In this document: positions 17,354-26,311 of the stretch, piece after piece
Layout: every line of letters begins with the position of its first letter
Numbering within the stretch: the first letter of the stretch is position 1
Source of the DNA: Arenibacter sp. F26102
Lineage (GTDB): Bacteria; Bacteroidota; Bacteroidia; Flavobacteriales; Flavobacteriaceae
Length of the DNA stretch: 64,000 bases
Reading direction: 5' to 3'
NCBI RefSeq assembly: GCF_023015865.1
Contig: NZ_JALKBC010000004.1
Coordinates: 310,770-374,769 of the forward strand
The notes under the pieces: generated by a model
What the model saw: the letters and a program-made list of their open reading frames with translations, nothing else
Told to the model about the DNA's origin: nothing
Database searches by the model: none
Made by a program: the position numbers and the translations under genes

Positions 17354-19453
17354 ATGAATTCCAATGTACTACAGACGCCTATTGCATACCTAAAAGGCGT
17401 TGGTCCCAACCGTGCAGAAACCTTACAGTCGGAGCTAGGTATACAAACTTACCAGGACCTAATAAATCTATTCCCCAATCGCTATATAGATAAAACACAA
17501 TATTATAAAATTAACCAGCTACAAAGAACCAGTTCGGATGTCCAGATCATCGGGAAGATTGTAAACATTAAAACGGTTGAACAAAAAAGAGGAAAGCGGT
17601 TGGTAGCCAAATTTATGGATGATACGGGCGAAATGGAACTTGTTTGGTTTCGTGGTCAAAAATGGATCAGGGAAAATCTGAAACTAAACACGCCCTATGT
17701 TATTTTCGGAAAAGTTAATTGGTTCAATGGTACCTATTCCATGCCCCATCCAGAAATGGAACTATTGGTAGAACATGAAAAAGGTCTGAAAATAAGTATG
17801 CAACCAGTTTACCCTTCAACTGAAAAACTGGCCAACAAGGGCATTACCAATAGGGTAACCAACAAACTTCTTCAGCAGTTATTCATAGAAACCAAGGGCA
17901 GGTTCGCGGAAACCTTATCCCCTGGCCTAATAAGTGAGTTGAAGCTTGTCTCTAAAAGTGAAGCACTTTTTAATATTCATTTTCCAAGAAATCAAGAGCT
18001 GTTGGCCAAGGCACAGTTTCGACTTAAGTTTGAGGAATTGTTTTACATACAATTGCAGCTCATATCCAAGAATTTGTTACATAAGCAAAAAATAAAAGGG
18101 TATAATTTTGATCAGGTTGGAACGCTTTTCAAAACATTTTATGAGCATCACCTGCCATTTGAACTTACCAATGCCCAGAAAAGGGTAATTAAGGAGATTA
18201 GGGCCGATTTGGGGAGTAATGCCCAAATGAATAGATTACTTCAGGGAGATGTGGGTTCTGGTAAAACCATTGTGGCTTTAATGACAATGCTATTGGCCAT
18301 AGATAATGGTTACCAGGCATGTTTAATGGCCCCAACGGAAATATTGGCCAACCAACACTTTATGGGTATAAAGGACTTGCTCGGAGATATTGGGGTCAAC
18401 CTGGCCCTACTTACTGGATCCGTAAAAAAATCGGCCCGCAAGATAATCCATGAGCAATTGGAAAATGGAGAGCTCAATATTTTAATAGGTACCCATGCCC
18501 TGTTGGAGGATAAGGTGGCGTATAAAAATTTAGGCTTGGCCATTGTGGATGAGCAACATAGATTTGGTGTAGCACAGCGCGCCAAGTTATGGCATAAGAA
18601 CGACATTCCTCCCCACATTTTGGTAATGACCGCCACCCCTATTCCAAGGACTTTGGCCATGAGTCTATACGGAGATCTGGACATTTCCACCATTGATGAA
18701 CTCCCCCCCGGCAGAAAACCCATAAAAACCGTCCACAGATATGATTCCAACCGCTTAAAAGTATTTCAATTTATAAGGGATGAAATCAAAAAAGGACGGC
18801 AGGTCTACGTGGTCTATCCTTTAATCCAGGAATCGGAAGCTCTGGATTATAAAGACCTAATGGACGGTTACGAGAGTATAGCAAGAGATTTTCCTATGCC
18901 CGAATTTCAAATTTCCATAGTACATGGCAAAATGAAACCTGCTGACAAAGACTATGAAATGGAGCGATTTGTTAAGGGGGAAACACATATTATGGTAGCC
19001 ACAACAGTAATAGAGGTTGGTGTTAATGTTCCCAATGCTTCCGTTATGATCATTGAAAGCGCAGAGCGGTTTGGGTTATCGCAGCTCCACCAATTAAGGG
19101 GCCGTGTAGGTCGTGGAGCCGATCAAAGTTTTTGTATTCTAATGACAGGACATAAGTTGTCTTCTGATTCAAAAACTAGATTGGAAACCATGGTGGGTAC
19201 CAATGATGGATTTCAAATTGCCGAAGTGGATTTAAAGCTTAGGGGACCTGGCGATTTAATGGGAACCCAACAAAGTGGTGTTCTTAACCTAAAGATCGCG
19301 GATATTATTAAAGACAACGATATTCTAAAAACGGCTAGATTTCATGCCCTTAAAATTTTAAAAGAAGATATTAGCTTGCAGAAGCATCCTATAATACTGA
19401 ATGCCTATACACAATTGGTGAAATATAAAAATATTTGGAACTATATTAGTTAA
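17354..19453 (+). CDS. recG: ATP-dependent DNA helicase RecG
   Basis: Branch-migration helicase that remodels stalled forks and Holliday junctions. The 699 residues match RecG. An N-terminal wedge/OB domain opens with the PIAYLKGVGPNRAETL helix-hairpin start. The helicase core has LLQGDVGSGKTIVAL (Walker A), DEQHRFGVAQRAKL (motif II), MTATPIPRTLAMSLYGDLD (motif III), TTVIEVGVNVPNASVMIIE and QLRGRVGRG (motif VI). It is transcribed alone and converges with the minus-strand secreted protein that follows. An earlier ATG at 17345 is not needed to start the domain. Confidence 0.95.
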   Translation: MNSNVLQTPIAYLKGVGPNRAETLQSELGIQTYQDLINLFPNRYIDKTQYYKINQLQRTSSDVQIIGKIVNIKTVEQKRGKRLVAKFMDDTGEMELVWFRGQKWIRENLKLNTPYVIFGKVNWFNGTYSMPHPEMELLVEHEKGLKISMQPVYPSTEKLANKGITNRVTNKLLQQLFIETKGRFAETLSPGLISELKLVSKSEALFNIHFPRNQELLAKAQFRLKFEELFYIQLQLISKNLLHKQKIKGYNFDQVGTLFKTFYEHHLPFELTNAQKRVIKEIRADLGSNAQMNRLLQGDVGSGKTIVALMTMLLAIDNGYQACLMAPTEILANQHFMGIKDLLGDIGVNLALLTGSVKKSARKIIHEQLENGELNILIGTHALLEDKVAYKNLGLAIVDEQHRFGVAQRAKLWHKNDIPPHILVMTATPIPRTLAMSLYGDLDISTIDELPPGRKPIKTVHRYDSNRLKVFQFIRDEIKKGRQVYVVYPLIQESEALDYKDLMDGYESIARDFPMPEFQISIVHGKMKPADKDYEMERFVKGETHIMVATTVIEVGVNVPNASVMIIESAERFGLSQLHQLRGRVGRGADQSFCILMTGHKLSSDSKTRLETMVGTNDGFQIAEVDLKLRGPGDLMGTQQSGVLNLKIADIIKDNDILKTARFHALKILKEDISLQKHPIILNAYTQLVKYKNIWNYIS

Positions 19454-19472
19454 ACACCGTTGTCGTGATTGG

Positions 19473-20069
19473 TTAATTGGATGTATTACGGTTTTTTGGA
19501 GGCTTGCACTCCTTGCAGAAATCAGAAAGTGCAAGAAGTTCACTTTTAACGGCTTCATGTTCCTTACTTAATACTGCTTCTTTCTTTCCAAAATTCGTTT
19601 CTAAATAGACCCTTGAACTAATTTTATTTCGTTCAGTAACCATTTTATCAAAATAGGGTTGGAAAAAGGTAGCATCGGAAAAGGTTTTTTTGTTTTCAAA
19701 TAGTTCCTTTCTAATCTTTCTAGCATAGAGCTCAGAGAGATCAAAGTCAAATTTAACAAGAGCAATCAATCTTTCTGCCTCTAAACTATCTGCTGCCATA
19801 ATTACTGCTGCATCCTTTTGAAAGGTACAACTCACTTTGGAGTTGAAGTTCTTCGTGAACATGAATTCTATATTGGACATTTGAAAGGCAAAGTCCAGCA
19901 TAACACCAGATTGAACAAACACCTTATCAATATCCTCACTAATTACCGTTTTTGACCCCTGAAAATCTTCAATTATAAATGTATGACCAGGAGACCAATC
20001 TATCCTATTCTCCTGTGAGTATAGCCAAGTGGTTAGAACTAAAAAAAGTAATACTAATCTATAGGACAT
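19473..20069 (-). CDS. Secreted protein of unknown function
   Basis: 198 residues with a signal peptide (1-19, ending WLYSQ), so exported. The mature part opens with IDWSPGHTFIIEDFQG, then a mixed alpha/beta region and a charged helix at the end (EHEAVKSELLALSDF). A CKECKPP near the C-terminus gives two cysteines in CxxC spacing. I recognise no domain. The DIDKVFVQSGVMLDF segment resembles the uncharacterised DUF922-like secreted proteins of flavobacteria, but this is only a guess. It has no operon partner: it converges with recG and is separated from the tRNA gene by a terminator. Confidence 0.55.
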   Translation of the reverse strand: MSYRLVLLFLVLTTWLYSQENRIDWSPGHTFIIEDFQGSKTVISEDIDKVFVQSGVMLDFAFQMSNIEFMFTKNFNSKVSCTFQKDAAVIMAADSLEAERLIALVKFDFDLSELYARKIRKELFENKKTFSDATFFQPYFDKMVTERNKISSRVYLETNFGKKEAVLSKEHEAVKSELLALSDFCKECKPPKNRNTSN

Positions 20070-20256
20070 AAAAATTATTCAATTATCCATAACTAATCAT
20101 TTACAACAATTAATCATAAATGTTTATTTCGTAAATATAATAAATCAGAGGTGTTTTGGAGACCCATATATTTAAACTCCAACTTTTGAGATTGATTCCA
20201 AAAAACCAGATATTCCACTTGATCCCTAAATACCACACTACATTGGATTAAAAGCA

Positions 20257-20285
20257 CAAAAAAACCCTATCATTTCTGACAGGGT
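20257..20285 (-). terminator. Terminator after tRNA-His
   Basis: Read on the minus strand, ACCCTGTCA, loop GAAA, TGATAGGGT form a 9-bp stem with one mismatch, followed by seven T. It lies ten bases after the tRNA 3' end, so it should end that transcript. Confidence 0.75.
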
Positions 20286-20295
20286 ATTGTTTTTG

Positions 20296-20370
20296 GGTGG
20301 AAGACCGGGTTCGAACCGGCGACCCTCGGTACCACAAACCGATGCTCTAACCAGCTGAGCTACAACCACC
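20296..20370 (-). tRNA. tRNA-His (GTG)
   Basis: The cloverleaf reads cleanly: D arm GCTCAGCTGGTTAGAGC, anticodon stem TCGGT/ACCGA around loop TTGTGGT (anticodon GTG), and T arm GCCGG-TTCGAAC-CCGGT. An extra 5' G (G-1) opposite C73 is the known identity element of tRNA-His. CCA is not encoded. The acceptor stem GTGGTTG / CTTCCAC holds two adjacent T-T (U-U in RNA) mismatches at positions 5-68 and 6-67. Confidence 0.92.
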
Positions 20371-20607
20371 ATTTGTAAACGGTGGCAAAGATAAATCTTT
20401 AGTTCTATCGTACAAAATAAATTTCAGCTTATTTTATAACAAAATGTAAAATGCTCAATTGTAGAATTATAGCTTTTACCTATACCCCTTTTATCGACAA
20501 AATACACGGTAAATGGGATAAAACACACAATAATTGGCGTTTTCACAACATTTATTAGCTTATTTTTTATTTGAAAGATATTTTTATCACCAGATAAATT
20601 AGGATAA

Positions 20608-22692
20608 ATGTCTTTTAAAGCATTAAATATAAGTTCACGCGAGATTAAAGTAAAATTAACCGTGTTCTGGATTCTCCTTTTCCTTTGCGGAGTCAACTCT
20701 GCCCAGGAAACCTCTACTGGGGAATTGAGACAAAAAATAACTACTTTACGCAGTCAGAAGAAACAGATTAATAAGGATACCATTTACATTGGATTATTGA
20801 TCGATCTTGGGGCTAAACTAAGATTCTTAAATCCTGATAGTCTCTTATTGCTTTCCAGCGAAGCACAAAAATTAAGTAGTAACATAGAATATTCCAAAGG
20901 AGTTGGTGGTGCCTTATTCAACCTTGGAACCTACTATTCGGATATAGGTGAACACACCATTGCAATAGATAATTATGAAATGGCCTTGGTCAATGCCAAA
21001 AAGGATAATAATTATAATTTAACCATTAGAATTGGCAATGAATTGGCCAATGAAAACGTCTATAGTGGTAATTATTCTACCGCTTTGTTGGGCTATTTGG
21101 ATAATATAAAACTTGCTCAGGCCCATGACAATAGGAAAATGGAGTCGATCCTATATGAAAATGTAGCCGATTTATATGCTACTCAAAAAGATTATGAACA
21201 AGCCCTTTATTTTTACAATAAGGTGGAAAAAATTAATAATCTAATGGGGGATGATATAAACTCTGCCCAAACCATGAGCAATGTAGCCTCCATTTATGCA
21301 GAAACAGGAGACTTTCAAAATGCCTTGTTTAAACTTAACCGGAGTATTAATATTTTTGAAAAAAGTGAGTCTTGGGATTGGCTTGCCTTCGCCTATGAAG
21401 TAAAGGGTAAAGTGTATTTAAAACAGAAGCAATATACAAGGGCCTTATACTGGTATGATAAAAGTAGTGCACTTCATGAAAACCTACAGGACGACCGTGG
21501 AATAATTGACCTGTACAATGGCATGGCAGAAGCCCATTTTGGACTGGAAAAAGACAGTATTTCACACAATTATGCATTAATGGCCTTTGAAATTTCCTCC
21601 ACGATAAAATCAATGGAGGGTATTAAAAAATGTTCAAATACACTTTATAAAGTATATAAGAACCAGGAGAATTACGCTGCGGCCCTAAAATATCACGAAA
21701 TTTTTAGACATATATCGGATACCTTGTCCAGGGATGAGAACAAGATGAGTATGACGATGTTGAAAACAGAAATCAGCCATAAGAATCAGCAAGAAGCATT
21801 GGTAATAAAAAATGAAAAAGCCTTGGCCAAACAGCGCCTCTACATTTATGTAGCAATATTATTTGTTATAATTATGGGGGCAATAGCCTTTTTAGTTATT
21901 AGGGGACAAAAAATCTTAAAAAAGCTGAATAAGGAACTCGAAAGTCAAAAACAGGATCTAGAACAAAGAGAGGCTGAGTTATGGGAGACCAATAACACTA
22001 AAAACAAACTTTTTTCCATAATTGCACATGATCTTCGTGGTCCTATTGGAGCTTTGGAAGGCTTATTGAAATTACTTAACAGTGGAGATATAAAAGAATC
22101 GGAATTCAAGGAGTTTATTCCCAAATTAAAGAACGATGTAAACAGTATTTCCTTTACCTTGAACAACCTTCTTACTTGGGGACAATCGCAAATGCGGGAA
22201 GCCACCACAGACCCTACCAATGTAGACCTAAACTCTCTAGTTGAGAACAATATTAATCTACTCAGTGAATTGGCTTTTACCAAAATGATTACAATGGACA
22301 ATTTAATAGTAAATAAGGCGATAATTTGGTCCGATGAAAATCAAATCGATATTGTTATTAGAAATCTTTTGAGCAATGCCCTGAAATTTACTCCCAACAA
22401 CGGGCATATTACAATTGGCTATGTAGATAGGCATGAATTTTTAGAGGTTTTTGTGAAGGATACCGGTATTGGTATAGACGAGTCCGTTCAGGATCAAATA
22501 CTTTTAAAAAATTCCAATATTACCACTTATGGTACCAACAATGAAAAAGGAACAGGTCTAGGTCTGTCCCTTTGTAGTGAAATGGTCATCAAAAACGGGG
22601 GTAACCTTTGGATAAAGAGTGAACTTAATATGGGCTCTACGTTTTACTTTACCGTTCCCAAGGGTAAAAAACATTTTCAAAAATCGGCCTAA
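20608..22692 (+). CDS. TPR-containing sensor histidine kinase
   Basis: 694 residues. A hydrophobic leader with SAQE cleavage (about 14-33) is followed by periplasmic TPR repeats (about 60-380). One membrane helix (about 412-431, LYIYVAILFVIIMGAIAFLV) leads to a short coiled coil and the kinase: H-box FSIIAHDLRGPIGAL with His474, N-box IRNLLSNALKFTP, G1 VKDTGIGIDES and G2 GTGLGLSLCSEMV. It has no receiver domain and no response-regulator gene beside it, so its partner must be elsewhere. The leader suggests an extracytoplasmic sensing TPR region. It converges with bshB1, overlapping by 4 bp at the stops. Confidence 0.92.
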   Translation: MSFKALNISSREIKVKLTVFWILLFLCGVNSAQETSTGELRQKITTLRSQKKQINKDTIYIGLLIDLGAKLRFLNPDSLLLLSSEAQKLSSNIEYSKGVGGALFNLGTYYSDIGEHTIAIDNYEMALVNAKKDNNYNLTIRIGNELANENVYSGNYSTALLGYLDNIKLAQAHDNRKMESILYENVADLYATQKDYEQALYFYNKVEKINNLMGDDINSAQTMSNVASIYAETGDFQNALFKLNRSINIFEKSESWDWLAFAYEVKGKVYLKQKQYTRALYWYDKSSALHENLQDDRGIIDLYNGMAEAHFGLEKDSISHNYALMAFEISSTIKSMEGIKKCSNTLYKVYKNQENYAAALKYHEIFRHISDTLSRDENKMSMTMLKTEISHKNQQEALVIKNEKALAKQRLYIYVAILFVIIMGAIAFLVIRGQKILKKLNKELESQKQDLEQREAELWETNNTKNKLFSIIAHDLRGPIGALEGLLKLLNSGDIKESEFKEFIPKLKNDVNSISFTLNNLLTWGQSQMREATTDPTNVDLNSLVENNINLLSELAFTKMITMDNLIVNKAIIWSDENQIDIVIRNLLSNALKFTPNNGHITIGYVDRHEFLEVFVKDTGIGIDESVQDQILLKNSNITTYGTNNEKGTGLGLSLCSEMVIKNGGNLWIKSELNMGSTFYFTVPKGKKHFQKSA

Positions 22693-23411
22693 ATAAGACT
22701 GTCAAGGCTCTTAATAGCAACGAATCTCTCTGTTGTAAAACCTTCAGCATTAGATACACCTACCATCCTACCCAAGTCCCGTGATCTATAAACAACACTA
22801 TCAACAAAGTTTTTACTACTGATGGGTGTTTCCGGCTCCTTACTTTTCGGGTCGTAAAATTGAGAACTATAGGCCATAATGGCTTTAACCTTTGTGTCTA
22901 TGAATTCCGTGACATCCACCACAAAATCAGGTTCAATATTTTTCCATTGTATATAATGATAAACGAATTTTGGTCTCCAAGCATCTTGCCATAGTTCTTC
23001 TCCGTCAATCTTAGTATCTATTTTAATAAGTCCGCTTAAAAAACAAGCATCACTTACCAGTTTGCTACCTTTGGCATGATCAATATGCCTATCTTCAATA
23101 GCGTTGCACAATACCGTTTCAGGCCTATACTTCCTAATCATTTTTATGATTTCCAACTGATGCTTCTTGTCGTTGGAGAAAAATCCGTCAGCAAATTCCA
23201 TATTTTCACGGATCACCACCCCTAAAATATGAGCAGCCACTGCCGCTTCCTTATCCCTAATTTCGGCGGAACCGCGTGTGCCCAATTCGCCACGGGTCAA
23301 ATCTACTATTCCTACTTTTTTGCCATTGGCCACTTCCTTTGCAATAGTTGCCCCTGCCCCCAATTCGGCATCATCAGGATGCGCACCAAATACTAATATG
23401 TCTAATTTCAT
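22689..23411 (-). CDS. bshB1: Bacillithiol biosynthesis deacetylase BshB1
   Basis: Zinc-dependent PIG-L/LmbE-fold deacetylase, 240 residues, which removes acetyl from GlcNAc-malate in bacillithiol synthesis. Motifs: LVFGAHPDDAELGAGAT (metal and catalytic HPDD), LTRGELGTRGS, CNAIEDRHIDHAKGSKL (HxxH metal ligand) and YSSQFYDP. The short length, LTRGELGTRG and EDRHIDHAKG fit the BshB1 subfamily; I cannot separate it from BshB2-like relatives beyond that. The rest of the bacillithiol pathway is not in the window. The gene's stop overlaps the convergent kinase stop. Confidence 0.88.
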   Translation of the reverse strand: MKLDILVFGAHPDDAELGAGATIAKEVANGKKVGIVDLTRGELGTRGSAEIRDKEAAVAAHILGVVIRENMEFADGFFSNDKKHQLEIIKMIRKYRPETVLCNAIEDRHIDHAKGSKLVSDACFLSGLIKIDTKIDGEELWQDAWRPKFVYHYIQWKNIEPDFVVDVTEFIDTKVKAIMAYSSQFYDPKSKEPETPISSKNFVDSVVYRSRDLGRMVGVSNAEGFTTERFVAIKSLDSLI

Positions 23412-23515
23412 TTAATGTATGTCTACTATGTTCTTGAAAGCTTTCAAATTATCTCCCGGAAAACTTCTCTTTTATCAATTGTTTGTTGCCTCTGAATATT
23501 ATGGTGTATGTGAAA

Positions 23516-24688
23516 CTAAACGGCCAATTCCCTTTCCTTCCTTACTATTTCCAAAGCCTGCTCAATATCGGCAATTAAATCCTCTGTTTCTTCAATTCCA
23601 ACAGAAAAACGGATTAAACCATCCGCAATTCCTTGTCGTTTTCGCTCTTCTGCGCTCAAAAGGGAATGGGAAGTCAAGGTTGGTGAAAGCACAGTGCTTT
23701 CTACTCCAGCCAAACTCATGGCAGGTTTTATCAATTTTAAGGACTTTTGAAATTTAGAGGCGTTAAAATCGGTATTTAACTCAAATGACAGCATGCCTCC
23801 AAAGCCGTTCATTTGTTTCCTGGCAATGTCGTGGTCCGGATGTGAGGGCAAACCAGGATAATATACGGCCGAAATATCTTTATGACCATACAGATAATCT
23901 GCCATACGTTGTGCATTCCCGTTTTGGGCCTTTACCCTTATCCCCATGGTCTTTATACTTCTTTCCAGTAACCAAACCGTGTAATCACTAAGGCTACCCC
24001 CAAAATTTTTAGCCAAATGAAAGATACGCTTCATATACTCTTCCGTAGAAGTCACAGCACCTGCACATATATCGGAGTGTCCACCCATATATTTTGTAGC
24101 ACTGTGGATTACTATATCTATACCAAAATCAATGGGATTTTGATTTACAGGGCTGGCAAAAGTGTTATCGATCATGGATACTATACCATGTTTTTTTGAA
24201 AGGTCGGCCACTGCCTTTAAATCTGTAATGTTCAATAATGGATTGGATGGGGTCTCAATATAAATTACCTTGGTGTTTTCCTGAATTTTAGATTCAAAGT
24301 CATCAGATTTAAAACCATCGGTAAAAGAGTAAGATATCCCAAACTTTTCAAATTCCTCAACCACGAGATTATAAGTGCCACCATAAATAATCTTTTGCAG
24401 TACTATATGATCGCCTGCTTTCAGAAATGCCAATAATGAGGTGCTTATTGCGGCCATTCCGCTGCCAAAAATCAACGCGGCCTCTGCATGTTCCAAAGCA
24501 GCGATCTTTTTAGCCAAGGCTACTTGATTGGGAGTATTGAAATATCTGGGGTAACGTTTAACGTCTATATCTTCAAAGGCATATGCGGTACCCATATACA
24601 ATGGGGAAATGGCCCCCTTAAATTCCTTGTCCTCCAACTGACCAACATGGGTACAGATGGTATTAAGGCCCTTATTTTGCTTTTTCAT
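23516..24688 (-). CDS. PLP-dependent trans-sulfuration enzyme (cystathionine/methionine lyase or synthase)
   Basis: 390 residues of the Cys/Met metabolism PLP family (cystathionine gamma-synthase, beta- or gamma-lyase, methionine gamma-lyase). The PLP-lysine motif is HSATKYMGGHSD (Lys199). Others are FGSGMAAIS (phosphate-binding turn), YIETPSNP, and MSLAGVESTVLSPTLTSH in the C-terminal domain. The TPSNP and SxG patterns do not settle which member it is; specificity needs biochemistry. It has no neighbour of the same pathway: MATE lies upstream on the same strand. A possible -7 box TATTTTTG lies at 24732-24739, but no partner -33 box is seen. Confidence 0.88.
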   Translation of the reverse strand: MKKQNKGLNTICTHVGQLEDKEFKGAISPLYMGTAYAFEDIDVKRYPRYFNTPNQVALAKKIAALEHAEAALIFGSGMAAISTSLLAFLKAGDHIVLQKIIYGGTYNLVVEEFEKFGISYSFTDGFKSDDFESKIQENTKVIYIETPSNPLLNITDLKAVADLSKKHGIVSMIDNTFASPVNQNPIDFGIDIVIHSATKYMGGHSDICAGAVTSTEEYMKRIFHLAKNFGGSLSDYTVWLLERSIKTMGIRVKAQNGNAQRMADYLYGHKDISAVYYPGLPSHPDHDIARKQMNGFGGMLSFELNTDFNASKFQKSLKLIKPAMSLAGVESTVLSPTLTSHSLLSAEERKRQGIADGLIRFSVGIEETEDLIADIEQALEIVRKERELAV

Positions 24689-24741
24689 TCTATCGTTTTA
24701 AATTGATAATGAATAATGGTGCATAAAGTTACAAAAATAGG

Positions 24742-26154
24742 TCATACTTGAATTTCTTTCCATTTTCCTTGTTTAAACAATATATAGCTTATGATAGTCA
24801 GTAAAATTTCTGCCACAGCAATGGCAATAAAAACTCCGATCGCCCCATAATTAAAGGTTATAGCTATGAGATAGGCCATGGGAAGTTGAAATATCCAAAA
24901 TATCAAAAAGTTTATTTTGGTAGGAGTCCTAGTATCTCCAGCACCATTAAATGCCTGTGTTAATACCATACCATACGCATAGAACACATATCCTGCAGCA
25001 ATTATTTGTAGACATAATGTTCCATATTCAACTACCTTAGGAGTAGTATTAAAGAACATAATTATGTCTCTCGCAAAGAAGAGGTATATCAATGATACTA
25101 AAAACATAAAAATGGCATTATACTTTCCTGTTTTCCAAACGGATATTTCAGCTCTGTTTGGTTGTTTTGCGCCTAAATTTTGACCCACTAAGGTGGCGGC
25201 GGCATTACTCATACCCCACGAGGGCATAAGGGAAAACATTATTACCCTGATGGCTATGGTATAGCCCGCAAGGACTTCACTTCCAAATTCAGAGATTATT
25301 CGCATTAGAAAAATCCAGCTGGAGGTGCCAATCAAGAATTGTGCTATTCCCCCAAGTGAGACATTTATGAGGTTTGTCATCACCTTAAATTTAATAACTA
25401 TATCGGTTATCTGTAATTTTATACGGCTCCAACCAAAAAACAGAATTGCCAATTGAAATAGTACAGCAGAACCTCTTCCTATGTTGGTGGCAATTGCTGC
25501 GCCCATAACCCCATATTCAGGAATTGGTCCCCATCCAAAAATAAAAATAGGATCAAGTATAATATTAAGTCCGTTGGAAAGAACTAGAGTCCACATGGCA
25601 ATAGAGGCATCACCTGCACCCCTGAAAATGGCATTTATTAAGAATAAAAGTAAAATGGTAATGTTGCCTCCCAACATTAAGCTGGTATACCCTTTACCTT
25701 CCGCAATTACTTCCTGGCTTCCCCCCATTAGTCCAAGGATTTCTTCTGCATAGTAAGCCCCAATTATACCGGTGATAAGTGCAACCGCGATACCCAATAA
25801 AATTGCCTGAACGGCAGATTCCCTAGCACCTTCAATATTTTTTTCCCCTACCCTCCTCGCCACAATGGCTGTTGCGGCCATACTTAGTCCTATGGCCATG
25901 GCATATATCAATGTAATTACTGATTCCGTAAGACCTATTGTAGCTACGGCATTGACACTAACCATTGCTACAAATGCAATATCGACCAAGGCAAAAATTG
26001 ACTCCATCAACATTTCCAATATCATTGGAATAGACAGCATAAAAATTGCCTTTCGAATACTGCCAGAAGTAAATTCGAATTCCTTGCCGGTTACGGCAAT
26101 TACAAAATGCTTATATAATTTAGGTAGCGTTAGTTTATTAGAATTTCCCATCAT
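24742..26154 (-). CDS. MATE-family efflux transporter
   Basis: 470 residues, twelve hydrophobic helices, of the NorM/MATE multidrug and toxin extrusion family, which exports drugs or metabolites by Na+ or H+ antiport. The N-terminal half holds SIPMILEMLMESIFALVDIAFVAM and the IVARRVGE loop; the C-terminal half repeats the fold, with LTQAFNGAGDTRTPTKIN as the typical mirror of FRGAGDASIAMW. A cytoplasmic N-tail of about 35 residues precedes helix 1. The alternative upstream ATG gives only two more residues. Substrate unknown. Confidence 0.92.
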   Translation of the reverse strand: MMGNSNKLTLPKLYKHFVIAVTGKEFEFTSGSIRKAIFMLSIPMILEMLMESIFALVDIAFVAMVSVNAVATIGLTESVITLIYAMAIGLSMAATAIVARRVGEKNIEGARESAVQAILLGIAVALITGIIGAYYAEEILGLMGGSQEVIAEGKGYTSLMLGGNITILLLFLINAIFRGAGDASIAMWTLVLSNGLNIILDPIFIFGWGPIPEYGVMGAAIATNIGRGSAVLFQLAILFFGWSRIKLQITDIVIKFKVMTNLINVSLGGIAQFLIGTSSWIFLMRIISEFGSEVLAGYTIAIRVIMFSLMPSWGMSNAAATLVGQNLGAKQPNRAEISVWKTGKYNAIFMFLVSLIYLFFARDIIMFFNTTPKVVEYGTLCLQIIAAGYVFYAYGMVLTQAFNGAGDTRTPTKINFLIFWIFQLPMAYLIAITFNYGAIGVFIAIAVAEILLTIISYILFKQGKWKEIQV

Positions 26155-26311
26155 TAAAGAAAATTATGTTAAACGAAGAAAATAAACGTACTCAATGATT
26201 TGTGAAATCTAATTTTAGATTTAACAAATCATTGATTTCACATCTATAAAAAACATAATTCCTTTACTTCATAATGCCACCAATATGCATTATTTTTTAA
26301 ATTTTATAAAA

